Shown: positions 1 to 10,498, counted from the first letter of the stretch. The stretch: 64,000 nucleotides of DNA from Nitzschia sp. DOCU1 (GCA_951394045.1 OX595985.1:2790001-2854000), one strand, 5' to 3'. Translations and numbers: made by a program. Notes: a model not told the origin generated them from the letters alone.

Positions 1-105
1 TGGATTTGATTGCGGATTTGCTTTTGAATGTACCTAATCTAATAGCTTCATACCTACTCTATCGTAGATCAACACCATTCATGACAACAAAATTGGCGCG
101 CCATA

Positions 106-1857
106 ATGAAAGAGTCCCACCGAATGCAATGTAGTTGCGGCGGCAAAAGACAAATTCGTCATGACAGTTTGTTCATCATCAACAACTTTGTCAATTGCAT
201 CACAACATCATCATCAACAACTTTGTCAATTGCATCATCATCAACGCCAATGTCCTCGTTTGCTCTTCCTTCCGATGCTGATGGCGACGATCAAGAGCTC
301 CAGCAGTTCGCAACTCCCGCATTTTCCGGTGCATGGACGAGCAATGCTACTAGACGAGACACGGTGTCGACCGTGACGCCAGCTACGGTATTGCGTCTCC
401 CTTCCAACGGTGGAGATGGTGATGATCAGTTTGCAACTCCCGCTTTCACTACTGTTCCTTGCGGCGATGCTCCTTGCGCAAATCCGCGATGCACGATCAA
501 CGGTGGCATTGCATCCAGCACGCACAAGTGCCCTGGGTGCCACAAGAACGTCCATGGTCCTTGCGGCAAGGAGACCGGCAACCTCGCATTTATTCTCTGC
601 CCGCTATGTGAAGGACAAGCCGCCAATACCGAAGAAGCTACTACGACTGGTAAAACAAAAAATCGTCTCATCGATGCCAATGCAACCATGGCCGATGTGG
701 AGATGGGGACTGAGTCGATCTATCCTCTTGCTCGGGGAGCGGGAAATCAAAAAACTACGCGATTGAAAGCCATCCGCGGTCTCGAAACTGTGCTCTTGCA
801 GGCGAAAGAGTTGCGAGATTGGTTTACCTCTCTCAAGTATACTATCAAGAGAAACGCAACAAAAGAGCACCTTTGTGAGGCGATTTGTCAGGCCAAGGTG
901 CGCATTGAGCGACGGGCCCAAGCTCCTGGAGCTCCTCTACCAGATGATGGTACGGCTGCGGCCCCTCCCAGCAATATCAATTATTGCCGCTTTATCAATG
1001 TCGTTTCTACAGAGGCAATAAAAAATGCACTAGCTACAAAGGGTGCAGCATTGACTCGGGAACAACTCGATAGAGGTGACGAAGCCGACGCGGACTTTTA
1101 CGGCGAGGTGGCGGAGATGTACAATTCGTTGAGCGCGGAGTTGGATACGCTTAAGTGGGTTGTCGACTGGCAGGGAAACGAGCCGGATCCATCTGAGTTT
1201 ACACCGATCGATGAGTCCAAGGCAAAGCGTACCTGGGCCCAGCTAGGCCAGTGGTATGCCAAAGTGGATTCGAACAATCAAGTGTCGGGGGAACACGGAG
1301 ATTTTAGTGATTTCGTCGGAACTCGGCGGTTCCTAATTTACTTACATTTGGCGGGACAGGAGTGCCCAGCCATTATCGATGCCTTCAAGGACGACGTCGA
1401 TGAAGGGGGGAACACGGCTGGTAAACCAGCACCGAAGAAGAAGCAGAAACGAGCGGAGAAGAAGGCAGATCCTGCATTCTCTGTGATTGCCCAAGCTCAG
1501 CAGAAGAAGGCTAGTGCGATTGCCTATACCTTCAATCGCAAATCCTTGAAAGACTACGAAAAGGAGGCACGCAAGCTGTCGAAGAAAATCAAGAGAAACT
1601 ACGGGGAGTTTAAGAATCAGGGTATATTTCTGAAGACCAAGGAGGCCAAGGAATTTGTTGAGATGGTCAGGGTCGGCAAAGAGACGGGAATCAAGGATCT
1701 ACTTTCCGACGACGATTCCATTGCTTCAGAAACCCCAGAGGGTCTGGCGAACAAGATCATCGAGCTTGAAAATAGACTTGCGGAGACACAAGGATCTGTG
1801 GCAAGAGTGAAGGAACTCGTCCGCCGCCACGAGGAAGCGGACGACAAAGGCAACTAG
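106..1857 (+). CDS. Harbinger-associated accessory protein with Cys-rich zinc-finger-like domain
   Basis: The protein has 583 residues and starts at an ATG just after a GGCGCGCC palindrome. The N-terminus is Ser/Thr-rich low complexity. Residues ~119-167 hold a cluster with spacing CGDAPC, CxxC, H/C and CPLC that looks like a cross-brace PHD/RING-type zinc finger. Residues ~235-265 carry a motif with LRDWFTSL and ATKEHLCEAI that resembles a SAP-type DNA-binding helix pair; a similar motif recurs in the gene at 43201-43825. The C-terminal third is Lys-rich and ends in a probable coiled coil. Harbinger elements usually encode a second DNA-binding protein (Myb/SANT type) that helps transposase enter the nucleus and bind ends; this protein sits in that place but has a different fold. 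The role is inferred from position only. Confidence 0.65.
   Translation: MKESHRMQCSCGGKRQIRHDSLFIINNFVNCITTSSSTTLSIASSSTPMSSFALPSDADGDDQELQQFATPAFSGAWTSNATRRDTVSTVTPATVLRLPSNGGDGDDQFATPAFTTVPCGDAPCANPRCTINGGIASSTHKCPGCHKNVHGPCGKETGNLAFILCPLCEGQAANTEEATTTGKTKNRLIDANATMADVEMGTESIYPLARGAGNQKTTRLKAIRGLETVLLQAKELRDWFTSLKYTIKRNATKEHLCEAICQAKVRIERRAQAPGAPLPDDGTAAAPPSNINYCRFINVVSTEAIKNALATKGAALTREQLDRGDEADADFYGEVAEMYNSLSAELDTLKWVVDWQGNEPDPSEFTPIDESKAKRTWAQLGQWYAKVDSNNQVSGEHGDFSDFVGTRRFLIYLHLAGQECPAIIDAFKDDVDEGGNTAGKPAPKKKQKRAEKKADPAFSVIAQAQQKKASAIAYTFNRKSLKDYEKEARKLSKKIKRNYGEFKNQGIFLKTKEAKEFVEMVRVGKETGIKDLLSDDDSIASETPEGLANKIIELENRLAETQGSVARVKELVRRHEEADDKGN
174..237 (+). repeat. 29-bp direct repeat inside the accessory gene
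   Basis: A 29-bp unit starting CATCATCAACAAC and ending TTGCATCA occurs at 174-202 and again at 209-237. The 35-bp offset is not a multiple of three, so the two copies are read in different frames. It encodes part of the Ser/Thr-rich N-terminus and looks like a slippage duplication. Confidence 0.8.
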
Positions 1858-1954
1858 CGGGGTAGTAGTAGTAGTAGCAGTAGTAATGATGTAACGAGGG
1901 GGGTTTATGTCATCAAAGCTATTGATATTCTATTTGCTAGTTTAACCGGTGGAT

Positions 1955-3334
1955 CTAGCCATTACGCCTTCTATTATGATCTGGGCGGGTAATGCCATTT
2001 CGACTTATGTGGTTGACTATGGTGTCACGTAAAATTGACACACCGTGTAATGTACCACCATCGTTGACGTTTGGGATCTCTTCGTCTTGGGCTTGGTGGT
2101 GCGTCAGTAGGTATCCGAGATTACGCGGTGTTGCCTCACCAGGGTATGGTATCACACCCTGACTTGCTTCTTCTTCATTACAATTAATCACATAATTGTG
2201 TAATTTCGCGGCAACTCTGCATATCATCGCATTCTTATCCACGCTGTAGTCCAAATCTCGACGGAAGATTCTCCACTTAGTTGTCAAACAACCAAACGCG
2301 AGTTCAATCCTGATGTGCAACTGAGAGAGAAAGAAATTGTAAGTTCGCCTGTCTTCTGGAAGGCTCTTACCACTGTAGGGAATTAGAAGTTGGTCACTCA
2401 ATAGATATGCGTTGTCGGCCACCAAGAAGAAGTCATTCGCCTTGAGACCAGGCAACCATCTTTGGAAAGCGACGCAGCTCTGGATAGCTCTAGAGTCGTT
2501 CCTTTTGCCCGGTCCTCCAAGAGCGAAGAAAATGAAACGAAGTTTGTGGTCACAAGCCGCCTGGATGTTGAGTCCAAAGCGGCGATAATGACCGGAATAA
2601 TATTTTCTCTTGTTCGTAACCTCGCGAGGCTGGGTTGTGCAGCATAACCAGCCGTCGAGAGCTCCGATACAGCCATTAAACAAGCCATCGGATTGGCTCA
2701 AAAGACTGAACCCTCGAGATAGGGCGTCAAGTTCAGCCCGTTCTCGGGGTAGCCTAATGTCCAATGTAGGACAATTGTCCACTGCTACCAAGAACTTGTC
2801 GACAACCCGAGTTACCGAAGAAATGTCAATGCCGAACACGTCTTCGAGGCTCTTGGGCAGTTCACCGCCAAGAAACCGGATACCGCAAGCAACAATCAAC
2901 TGTGATGATATTGGGTCGTTCCCACTGCTGGACCGCATCGATTGTTTTTTGTCCACACTGACAGTATCGCCAAGTATATTGATGAGTTTTTCGAAGGCCT
3001 CTAGCGTCATGTGGTATTTCTTCTGGAATCGCTGCCGTCGTTCCAGTTTCGCAGCGTGATCCTCCCACACCATTCGTTCAATCCGCTCTCTTGGCAACCG
3101 ACTGTCTTGTCCCAATTGTTGTTGTATTAGGGCCATTATAACATCAATATCATCATCGTCATCATCATCAATTATCTCATCAGCATCCAGATCCATTGAA
3201 GATGCTGACGACGAGGAACCACCAACGAATGTGTCGTCGCCTTCACTGCTTGAAGAAGATACACTGCTGCTGATATTGCTACCACTGTCATCGCTAGTGC
3301 TACTAGCACTGACACTACTACTGCTGTCCGACAT
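1955..3334 (-). CDS. PIF/Harbinger-type DDE transposase
   Basis: The protein has 459 residues. The first ~65 residues are an acidic Ser/Asp low-complexity tail. The DDE_Tnp_4 core follows: first catalytic Asp in IGALDGW (~residue 227), then the family block YYSGHYRRFGLNIQ, second Asp in FLVADNAYLLSD, and the Glu in the helix IRIELAFGCLTTKWRIF. All three acidic residues are present and the frame is intact, so the enzyme could be active. Members of this family cut and paste DNA with a 3-bp target duplication. The gene converges on the 583-residue accessory gene with ~100 bp between their stops, typical of a compact two-gene transposon. Confidence 0.9.
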   Translation of the reverse strand: MSDSSSSVSASSTSDDSGSNISSSVSSSSSEGDDTFVGGSSSSASSMDLDADEIIDDDDDDDIDVIMALIQQQLGQDSRLPRERIERMVWEDHAAKLERRQRFQKKYHMTLEAFEKLINILGDTVSVDKKQSMRSSSGNDPISSQLIVACGIRFLGGELPKSLEDVFGIDISSVTRVVDKFLVAVDNCPTLDIRLPRERAELDALSRGFSLLSQSDGLFNGCIGALDGWLCCTTQPREVTNKRKYYSGHYRRFGLNIQAACDHKLRFIFFALGGPGKRNDSRAIQSCVAFQRWLPGLKANDFFLVADNAYLLSDQLLIPYSGKSLPEDRRTYNFFLSQLHIRIELAFGCLTTKWRIFRRDLDYSVDKNAMICRVAAKLHNYVINCNEEEASQGVIPYPGEATPRNLGYLLTHHQAQDEEIPNVNDGGTLHGVSILRDTIVNHISRNGITRPDHNRRRNG

Positions 3335-3449
3335 GATGATGGTAGCATGATTATGTTGTAGAGAGTGTTGTTGCAGTTGCAGTAGTTATCGTTTACATTC
3401 TAATGATGACGTGGTGAGAGGAACAAAAACAATGTGACTAATGGGATTA

Positions 3450-3560
3450 CATTGCGATCCGCATCCGCATGACTTTTCGGATAAATTCGCGCAGTCGGAC
3501 GGCGGATGGGTGTGGACGAGCAAATCCACCATCCGCACAGATCCGCAAGAAAAGAGTGCG
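3450..3560. repeat. ATCCGC-rich subterminal region of the Harbinger element
   Basis: Several ATCCGC hexamers and inverted GCGGAT copies cluster here, just upstream of the transposase start. Part of the segment, read in reverse, resembles bases 1-25 of the window around GGATTTGC. This is what a terminal or subterminal transposase-binding repeat would look like. The assignment is tentative. Confidence 0.35.
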
Positions 3561-5462
3561 GGTAAGTTCGCCTCTCAGTCGAAGAACTATCCACTCGCGA
3601 CTGCAACTGCCTTCGGCCGTTGCCTCTCTATTTCCTTTTTAATGGTCCCCTATGCGCTTGGTGACCTATTCAACGATGAATCTATGTTCTTCTCGAGCTT
3701 TCTATTAGTATTATACGAGCAATCCTATAGTGTTCCAAAGAGGCTGCCAGAAGTTGATTGTTGCATTCATTGTATCCTCTTAAAAGAAGAAATGACCGAC
3801 GAGTTCAACAAAACAGTGGTGGGGCGGCGGCTTCGTAGAGGTAGCCACGAATAATGAAGTGCATTGTAGTGTAATTATAGTGGTGGTGGCAGCTTGTAGA
3901 CGAATTCACAGCGATCCAAAGTTGATTCTAGCGTTCGTTGACAGGGAAACAAACCACCCACGAACACAATGATCAACGAGATGAAGGAAACAATAGCGGC
4001 GCGGTGGTGGCTTCATAGAGGTGGAAGCAAGTAATGAAGTGCATTGTAGTGTAGTTCTAGTGGCAGTGGTAGCTTGTAGAGGAATCCACAGTGATTCAAA
4101 GTTGATTGTCATGTTTGTTAGCAAGGACACAAATGACCGACGAGTTGAATAGTGGCGGTAGCGATGGCAGCTTCGTGTTGGGAGTATATTCACAGCAAAT
4201 GCCACAAAAGACGAATCGTAGAGATGCTGGGTGGTGTGCAGGTTGTCAGGTTTAAATGACAATGTCAAAATACTTTGGTCGGCGATGGAATGCACTTACC
4301 TTGTTAATATTGAAGTAGTAATTGAATAATAACTAGCAATCGAATAATACTGCTGCTGCAACGACTTTATAGTGCCAATCAAGGAGTTTATCCACATGCG
4401 GTGGTAGGAGTGCAGCAGCAGTACTCGAGAATTACTCACAATTGAAAGTTTGACAGTGAATGAATGGCTTTTTGCGTTGCGCCATTGTCGCCGCTCGTCC
4501 AATTAAATGACAAATTTGGACCAATTCGACTTAATGGCAAGCAGCGCAAACCAGTCAATGATTGTCATCGTGGTAGGTCGTCCCGTTGAAATATATCTCT
4601 TGTTAATCAAATCGGCGGCTGCATATATTCGACACCATTATGACGTTGCCAACATCGCTGGTGCTTCTTTCAAGTCGTCGGTTATTACCGTCCATTGTTT
4701 CAAACGAGGACGAAAGTGCGGCGGCGGCTGCCGATGATGATGCGATGAACGAAACGTCCCGTCGTTCATGCTTGTAATCGACGACGAAAGTGACGCCACC
4801 ATTGCTATCGATTCGGTGACTACATGTATTTGCCACTACTGCGCCGCCGCCACTGCTGCTGCGTTCAAATGACGGTTATTTCTCTGCTTGTTCACGAAGA
4901 TCAAATTGGCGCCAAATCCTCATCAAAAACTTCTTGTTGTTCTTCCCGCCGTCAGCTGCTGCAAGCATTCGTAGTATCGTTACTTAAATCTGTGATGTAG
5001 TATCAATAGTATCCGGATGATAATAGTAATAGTAGTATTGGTAGTATCTCAAGTAGTAGTACTATCAGTATCAAAAGCATTAGTCGTCGCACCAATCAAA
5101 ATGTTGCAAGGGTCATTTTTGGAAGAGGGAATCTCAGCATTGATGCGGACCGTCAGACAAGCCGACAGCAACTTTTGCAAAGATGCGAGTAAGACAGAGT
5201 GGGTACGGGTTTCGTGACTGTTCAGCCCATAGTGGAATGAAGTTTGTGCCATAATTTTCGTCTGTCTATCTGATAACACTTCATCGCATTTGATGCAGTA
5301 GTAGTAGGTTGTAAATCATGTTTACGGATACTACTAGGAGGTTACCGCCACACTCCTTTGGACCTAGCTAAAGCGAAACCGCCGGCGAACAAGCAGCAGC
5401 AACAATATCTTGTTATTCTTAAGTTGCGAGACTGTCGCCAAGGTCTTTAGTCAAACGAGCAG
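3561..5462. other. Non-coding stretch, no gene recognised
   Basis: Only short, unconvincing open frames occur. The stretch holds a decayed 180-bp tandem repeat (3790-4180), low-complexity TAGTA-rich sequence at about 4975-5065, and a palindrome TTGGCGCCAA near 4905-4915. I see no RNA gene and no recognisable coding sequence. Confidence 0.6.
3790..4180. repeat. Degenerate tandem repeat, 180-bp period, ~2.2 copies
   Basis: The landmark AATGAAGTGCATTGTAGTGTA occurs at about 3853 and again exactly 180 bp later. The flanking text (AGCTTGTAGA, AATTCACAG, CAAAGTTGATT) repeats with substitutions. A third partial copy begins at 4132 with ATGACCGACGAGTT. Divergence between copies suggests an old array. 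Confidence 0.75.
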
Positions 5463-7099
5463 CTAGAAAAAGTCATACTGGCGCATACCCCGGCAAAGAA
5501 TGATGCGATTCTTCAGATTCATATCCTGCACACCAAACTTGCCTTGGTCCACGACGTCGAGCTGCTGATTGGAACGCATGAAAACCGACCACGGCGCAAT
5601 CGACAGCTTGCTAGAAAGACTGTGCTGAACAAATAAGAATATGTTCTCAACATCTATTTGGTCGACCACTTGTGAGTTCTCGGATTTCAGAACGTCTAAT
5701 GTCAATTCCATCTCATCAAAACCTGTGGGGTGCCCCACTAATAACCCAACAATGACGCCGTAATGTGCGCTCTTCCCGCAAAGAAGGGCCGGGAGTCGGG
5801 TCCGCGCGTTGGAATCGTACGGCAGGACAAATACCTCCTTCTTCCTCAGAGCATTCCACACTCTTGACGGCTGCAAGTCTAGAGTAGACAGCATCTCGCA
5901 ATCAAGACCACAAACCGTGTCCGCGATATCCATGAGGTGGTTAGCGTTGAAGACTTCGCCATCTTGTGTGTAGCCGCGATCTCTTGCTTCGCCGAGGAGC
6001 GAAGGGAGTTGGGTTTGAACACCAGTTTCGTTTTCTATATCATCAGTTGCTTTTTGTTGAGAGAGGTAATACTCTCGAACCATTCGAATGGCAGCTAGCC
6101 CACAGGATGGTCCAATCTGCGCCTGCCAGGGAAGGGGCAGCAGAAAATAGCTCCACCGTAGGGCGCTGCTATTACCCGAAGTATCATAACACGACATGAT
6201 TGCCATTATCTCTTTGATACGTTCCGATAGAGCAACTTGAATGGACCCAACCTGCTCTACCAATCTCTTTCTGAGCCAAACGTCTTGGGCGCTTTCGTCG
6301 TCACCATCGCTCGATGGTGGTAAAAGGATAGTTTCCAGTTGATTTGATTTGTTTGTTGATATTGTACTTTGATTCCGGGACTGGTTCCTTTGAAACAGTA
6401 ACGCTTCCAAAGTTTCCACTTGAGTTGCATTAAGGGTCTTCAAACAAGCCCTCTTCAACGAAACACGATGACATTCGTGATATCCAATCTTTTGGTAAAA
6501 AGGAATAGCTGTCTTGGTCCACAAATATACATAATGATATCCTAGCCGCTTTGCTTCTTCTTCCACAAATGCCATGAGCTGACGCCCCAAGCCCTCGCCC
6601 CTTTTTGATGCGTCAATGACGATAAATGTAGCTGCCGCGGCATTTCCGCCTGCACTTTCAAAGCACTCGGTCAACCGCCCATGCCTGCAAAAGACGAGAG
6701 TCAAGCCATAAGATCTAGTTCCAGTGGTAGCAGGCAACGATGCCAAAGCTATTTCACTCACCCCACGCATTGCTCATCCTTCAACAATAGATAGCTGCAT
6801 GGCAGCCCGTAGTGCTCGAGGTGGCTTGAGCACATCAATTTCTGACGGTAGGACTCTCCGGGAGATTCTCCTCTCGGCCACTGGCGTTCTAGCAAGGTAG
6901 CGGCCTGATTGACCCATTTATCCACGGGTTCTCGACTTGCCTCTTTCTCCGTTTGAAATACACGCACTAGACGCAGCCCATCGTGCGACGAAACAGTCTT
7001 TGCCTCTAACGGACGCGACTCGATCACAATGGTATCACGTCCCGTCTCACCCATCATTGCTCCATACCGTTCAAGATCTACTGTGAAGCGAAACTGCAA
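5463..7099 (-). CDS. Fused NAA80-type N-acetyltransferase and ACTMAP-type actin maturation protease
   Basis: Two exons are clear: the frame open to 7099 and ending 6762, then 6684-5463, separated by a 77-bp GT-AG intron (6685-6761); ~519 residues are visible. The N-terminal half is a GNAT acetyltransferase resembling NAA80, with LLERQWPRGE, VGHGRL across the splice, and the acetyl-CoA loop RGEGLGRQL. The C-terminal half matches the ACTMAP/C19orf54 family: QIGPSCGLAAI with the nucleophile Cys, an ARDRGYTQDGE block, FVLPYDSNART, and KSAHYGVIVG with the catalytic His. In animals ACTMAP removes the acetylated Met (or Cys) from actin and NAA80 then acetylates the new acidic N-terminus; here both steps sit in one chain. 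No in-frame ATG lies before 7099 up to a stop near 7180; a possible 74-bp intron (7094-7167) implies a further 5' exon that I cannot place. Assignment is by motif. Confidence 0.85.
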
Positions 7100-7449
7100 T
7101 GGGTACAGCGTAAGCGTAATGGTATCCGGGCCATGAATTCCCTTGCGGAGAAAATGGTTGACCTTACATGAATAAAATCACAGCAGCAAGGAAATAAAGG
7201 AGATGAAAAAAGATTTTTGGAAAGATCGCGACATTGGGTCGCTTGCTTCCACGTGGAGAATTTTGGAATGCGTTAGAAACAGGTTATGTTGCCGTTGCGG
7301 GGGAACCCGCTTTTTCTTGGGGAGAATTCCCATTTTCTGCCGCTCTTTCAATTCCGCCTGGCATTTCTTGGCGGGATTCGACAATGCTTTCTTCTGCCTT
7401 TCCTCTGCCTTTCCTTCATCATAACCAAAGCATTACGGTCCAAAGCATC

Positions 7450-9263
7450 ATGAACGGCGCAGAGTCCCCACCGTGGGCCACGCCAAGCCCATCAGCAGCC
7501 CCTACAAAGTTAAATATCACGGAGAGCATAAAAGAAGCTGAATTGGCAGAAGAAGAGCATGAATTTGATGCGATCTCAGCGTTGGCATTGAATCTTGTCA
7601 TTATTGGGTGCCTGCTCTTGGCGTATTTTGTTAAGAAATTTCGGATATATTCATTACCTGAGAGCGCTGGAGCCTTAATTGTTGGTATGCTGATTGGAGG
7701 AGTAGTCCGGCTTACCACAGACAATTTGGCGCTCTTCGAATTTGTAAGTGCAACCAGCAGCAATCTTTGCTTCGAGGTGATCGTGGTCCTGTTGACGGTA
7801 CGGCTCACTTTAGTCCTATTTTTGTGCAGTCGCCCGAGGTATTCTTTTTCTTCTTATTACCACCAATCATCTTTGAAGCTGGCTATTCATTAGACCGAAA
7901 AGGGTTCTTTGAAAATATTGGAGCGATTACGCTGTATGCCATGTTCGGGACGTTAATAAGTACCTTCGCTGTGGGGATCCTATGCTTTCATGCCGCCAAA
8001 CTCGGAATGATCAGTGGAATTGACAAGGAAAATCCCATGGAGTCGTTAATGTTTGGAGCCCTCATCAGCGCCGTAGATCCAGTGGCGACACTATCTATCA
8101 TGGGCAACTCTGAACTTGGGGTTGACCCCCTGCTGTATTCGCTGGTATTTGGAGAGTCCGTCCTGAACGATGCTATTGCGATTTCACTGTTCAAAACCTT
8201 TTTTGAGTATTACAAGCCTGAAGGCCCCAACTGGAGCGAATCGGAAATCCCAGCCGCGCTGATGAGTTTCGTTGTAATATCCGGGTTGTCCATTGTGGTT
8301 GGTGTTTCTTTGGGACTCATGGCAAGTTGGCTGTACAAGCATCTGGATTTAAAGGCATATCCAAACCTGGAAACCTCCTTGTTATTTTGCTTCTGTTATC
8401 TCTGTTATGCGACTGCCGAATCCATCGCTTTGAGTGGAATCATGGCCTTGTTCTTTCAAGGCGTGGTTCTGTCGCATTACAACTCTTACAACTTGAGCGA
8501 GACCGCACACGTTGCTAGTGAACAAATCTTTTCGACCTTTGCTACCATTACGGAGACCATTGTCTTTGTCTACATGGGGATGGGCGTCTTCACCGGGAAG
8601 TTTCAGACTTTTGACATAAACTTTTCAATCATTGCCTTGATAGCCTGCTTGGTGGGACGGTTGCTGAACATTGTACCCCTGTCATGGCTGGCGAATCTAT
8701 GCCGCTCGGGACGGCACGTGATTTCGGGGCGTCATCAAGCAGTTCTTTGGTTTGCCGGACTGAGGGGCGCCATTGCCTTTGCTTTGAGTGAGAATATGCC
8801 GGGTCCGAACAAGGAGGTGTACGCTACTGGAACTTTGAGTATCTGCATATTCACAACGCTCGTCTGCGGAAGTTGTACGGATCGAGTATTATCAATATTT
8901 GGGATGAAAGAGGGCCGTTCGCCATCTTTCGACGAAGATAACAATAGTGGGCCGGACATGAAGCTGAACCGGCTCACCTACAAGCCACCAGTGGCACAGC
9001 CGCGAGAATCACAAATAGAGGCCAATCGACGGAGGTTGCGAGAGGGGATCAAGGGACTGTGGTACCGATTTGACGATCAAGTCTTGAAACCACATTTTGG
9101 GGGAGAAGCGGAGCCAATGATATCCTTGTCTTCCAATGGTCAGAACGGCCATTCCGCAAGCAGCAATATTGAGATGGGATCCCTGCCCGAGCAATACAGT
9201 GAAGAAAGCGAGGAGAATGATTCGGACGAGGAATCTTCTCAACATATCTCTCTTTTGCGCTAG
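7450..9263 (+). CDS. Na+/H+ exchanger (NHE/CPA1 family)
   Basis: Two exons, 7450-7743 and 7830-9263, are joined over an 86-bp GT-AG intron, giving 575 residues. An in-frame ATG at 7384 would add 22 residues. The splice joins ALFEF to SPEVFF and restores the amiloride-binding-like motif FFFLLPPIIFEAGYSL in TM4. Further family marks are SAVDPVATLSIM, the ion-binding Asp in GESVLNDAIAI, and GLRGAIAFAL. About 11-12 membrane helices are followed by an acidic cytoplasmic tail rich in Glu/Ser. It would swap Na+ or K+ for H+ across an endomembrane or the plasma membrane; the sequence most resembles the NHE8/plant NHX5-6 group, but the compartment is inferred. It is transcribed away from the NAA80-ACTMAP gene, so the two share a very short promoter region. 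Confidence 0.93.
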
Positions 9264-9484
9264 GCGAACAAAACTTTGATCTATTTCAATTCTGATATTT
9301 ATATATTCGTGTACTTTTTCAAAGTGGTATCTCTTCGAATGCTCTATTTCATAGAGGAACACTATCATCGCCTCGGCCGCGAATGTGGTGTTTGTCACAC
9401 TCAAAGGGTGACTTGTCACTGAAATGTATTTATTAATCATGTACAATATCAATGTGCAATACGCTGTTCCAGTTCTTTGCTCCT

Positions 9485-10498
9485 CTAAAAGGGAACTCCA
9501 TCCTCGCGTCCGCCGCCGCCGCCTCCTCCTCCTCGGCCCCTGCTAATATAGTTGTGTGGGTTATTTGGCACAAACGCAGTGCTGGCACGAAAGGCTTGAT
9601 CCATGGAATGATCCAACATGGTGGACCATCCTGTTAATCTTGGAATGGAATACTCCATGAGAGATTGGACCACAAAACTTTCACCCACCATGAGATCAAT
9701 TTCCAATGGTCCTTTGGATTCATTTTGACTGGGCGGATCTTGTCCACCTCTACCATCCTTTTCATGGTCACATACAAAGCGTATCGATCCATTCGGTAAA
9801 GTCTCGGCACGAAAGACTTTCATCAAACTGTCCATATTGTCGTCGTCATTTGTATTATTATTGTTGTTGCTGAAATAGTCTCCAAAGTCTCCCGTTGTTG
9901 TTCGCAAATGACGATTAAGTTCGACCGACTTTTCTTGCTTGAGCCTTGTGAGGACCAATCCAATTTCTTCTGGAGTGAAAGCAAATCGCAAAGGACGATC
10001 CCAAGCAAACTTTTTCTGGCCGGGAATGGAGATGCGAGGCACCCACTCCAACAGTAAGCGTCCTTTTTTGGTTCCATCCAACACGACGGTCTTGCCCCCA
10101 CTTACGGCACGAAATTCGGGCGGAATCGGCTTGATGGAAAAGGCCACATTTTCGCCATAGATTTGATAAGCTGGACGAGCATTGATGATTTGTGAATCGG
10201 ATGATTGAGCCCGTACCGACTGCAAGGAATACGAGGATAGCGACCGAAATGGCAGCGCCAGGACTCTGCCGCCGCCAGTAGCTGCGACCGTGGTGCTGGT
10301 TGAAAAATGACATACTGCGTGGTTGGTAAGAACACCAACACGAGAAACTGAAAACATCATTGAATGAGTATCACGAAAGAGTGACGGCGGATTTGAATAG
10401 GACAACAAAAAGAGCAAAGCTACTGAATCTTTTGCCTGTAATTTGTGTTTTGTCAATGCCGGATCCCAGAATGGCGGGAAGAAAGCAATAGCGGCCAT
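9485..10498 (-). CDS. Whirly-type single-stranded DNA-binding protein
   Basis: The open frame is 337 residues; ATGs at 10360 and 10357 give a more compact start with an organelle-type presequence (MMFSVSRVG..., rich in Ser, Thr, Arg), so the real start may be there. The Whirly fold is recognised from YQIYGENVAFSIKPIPPEF, GRLLLEWVPR, the KFAWDRPLRFAFTPEEIG block, and the C-terminal IPRLTGW. Whirly proteins form tetramers that bind ssDNA in plastids and mitochondria and protect genome stability; some act in the nucleus. The plant KGKAALT motif is replaced by GENVAFS. An Asn/Asp low-complexity insert sits in the middle and a Gly-rich tail (RGRGGGG) at the end. It converges on the exchanger gene with ~220 bp between stops. 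Confidence 0.82.
   Translation of the reverse strand: MAAIAFFPPFWDPALTKHKLQAKDSVALLFLLSYSNPPSLFRDTHSMMFSVSRVGVLTNHAVCHFSTSTTVAATGGGRVLALPFRSLSSYSLQSVRAQSSDSQIINARPAYQIYGENVAFSIKPIPPEFRAVSGGKTVVLDGTKKGRLLLEWVPRISIPGQKKFAWDRPLRFAFTPEEIGLVLTRLKQEKSVELNRHLRTTTGDFGDYFSNNNNNTNDDDNMDSLMKVFRAETLPNGSIRFVCDHEKDGRGGQDPPSQNESKGPLEIDLMVGESFVVQSLMEYSIPRLTGWSTMLDHSMDQAFRASTAFVPNNPHNYISRGRGGGGGGGGREDGVPF

Larger units (their letters stand above)
1..3560. mobile_element. PIF/Harbinger-type DNA transposon, left edge cut by window
   Basis: Two convergent genes, a DDE_Tnp_4-type transposase (minus) and a Cys-rich accessory protein (plus), fit the two-gene plan of PIF/Harbinger elements. The right boundary is a guess. 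At 3450-3560 the sequence is dense in ATCCGC/GCGGAT motifs, and a similar GCGGATTTGC stretch lies at bases 11-20. Read in inverted orientation the two ends are partly alike, as decayed terminal inverted repeats would be. I could not fix the exact ends or the 3-bp target duplication, because the left end may lie outside the window. Confidence 0.6.

Noticed and set aside
4507..5279. Several frames of 60-80 codons in the 4.5-5.3 kb stretch
   Set aside because: They overlap on both strands, follow simple-sequence DNA and show no domain or splice support.
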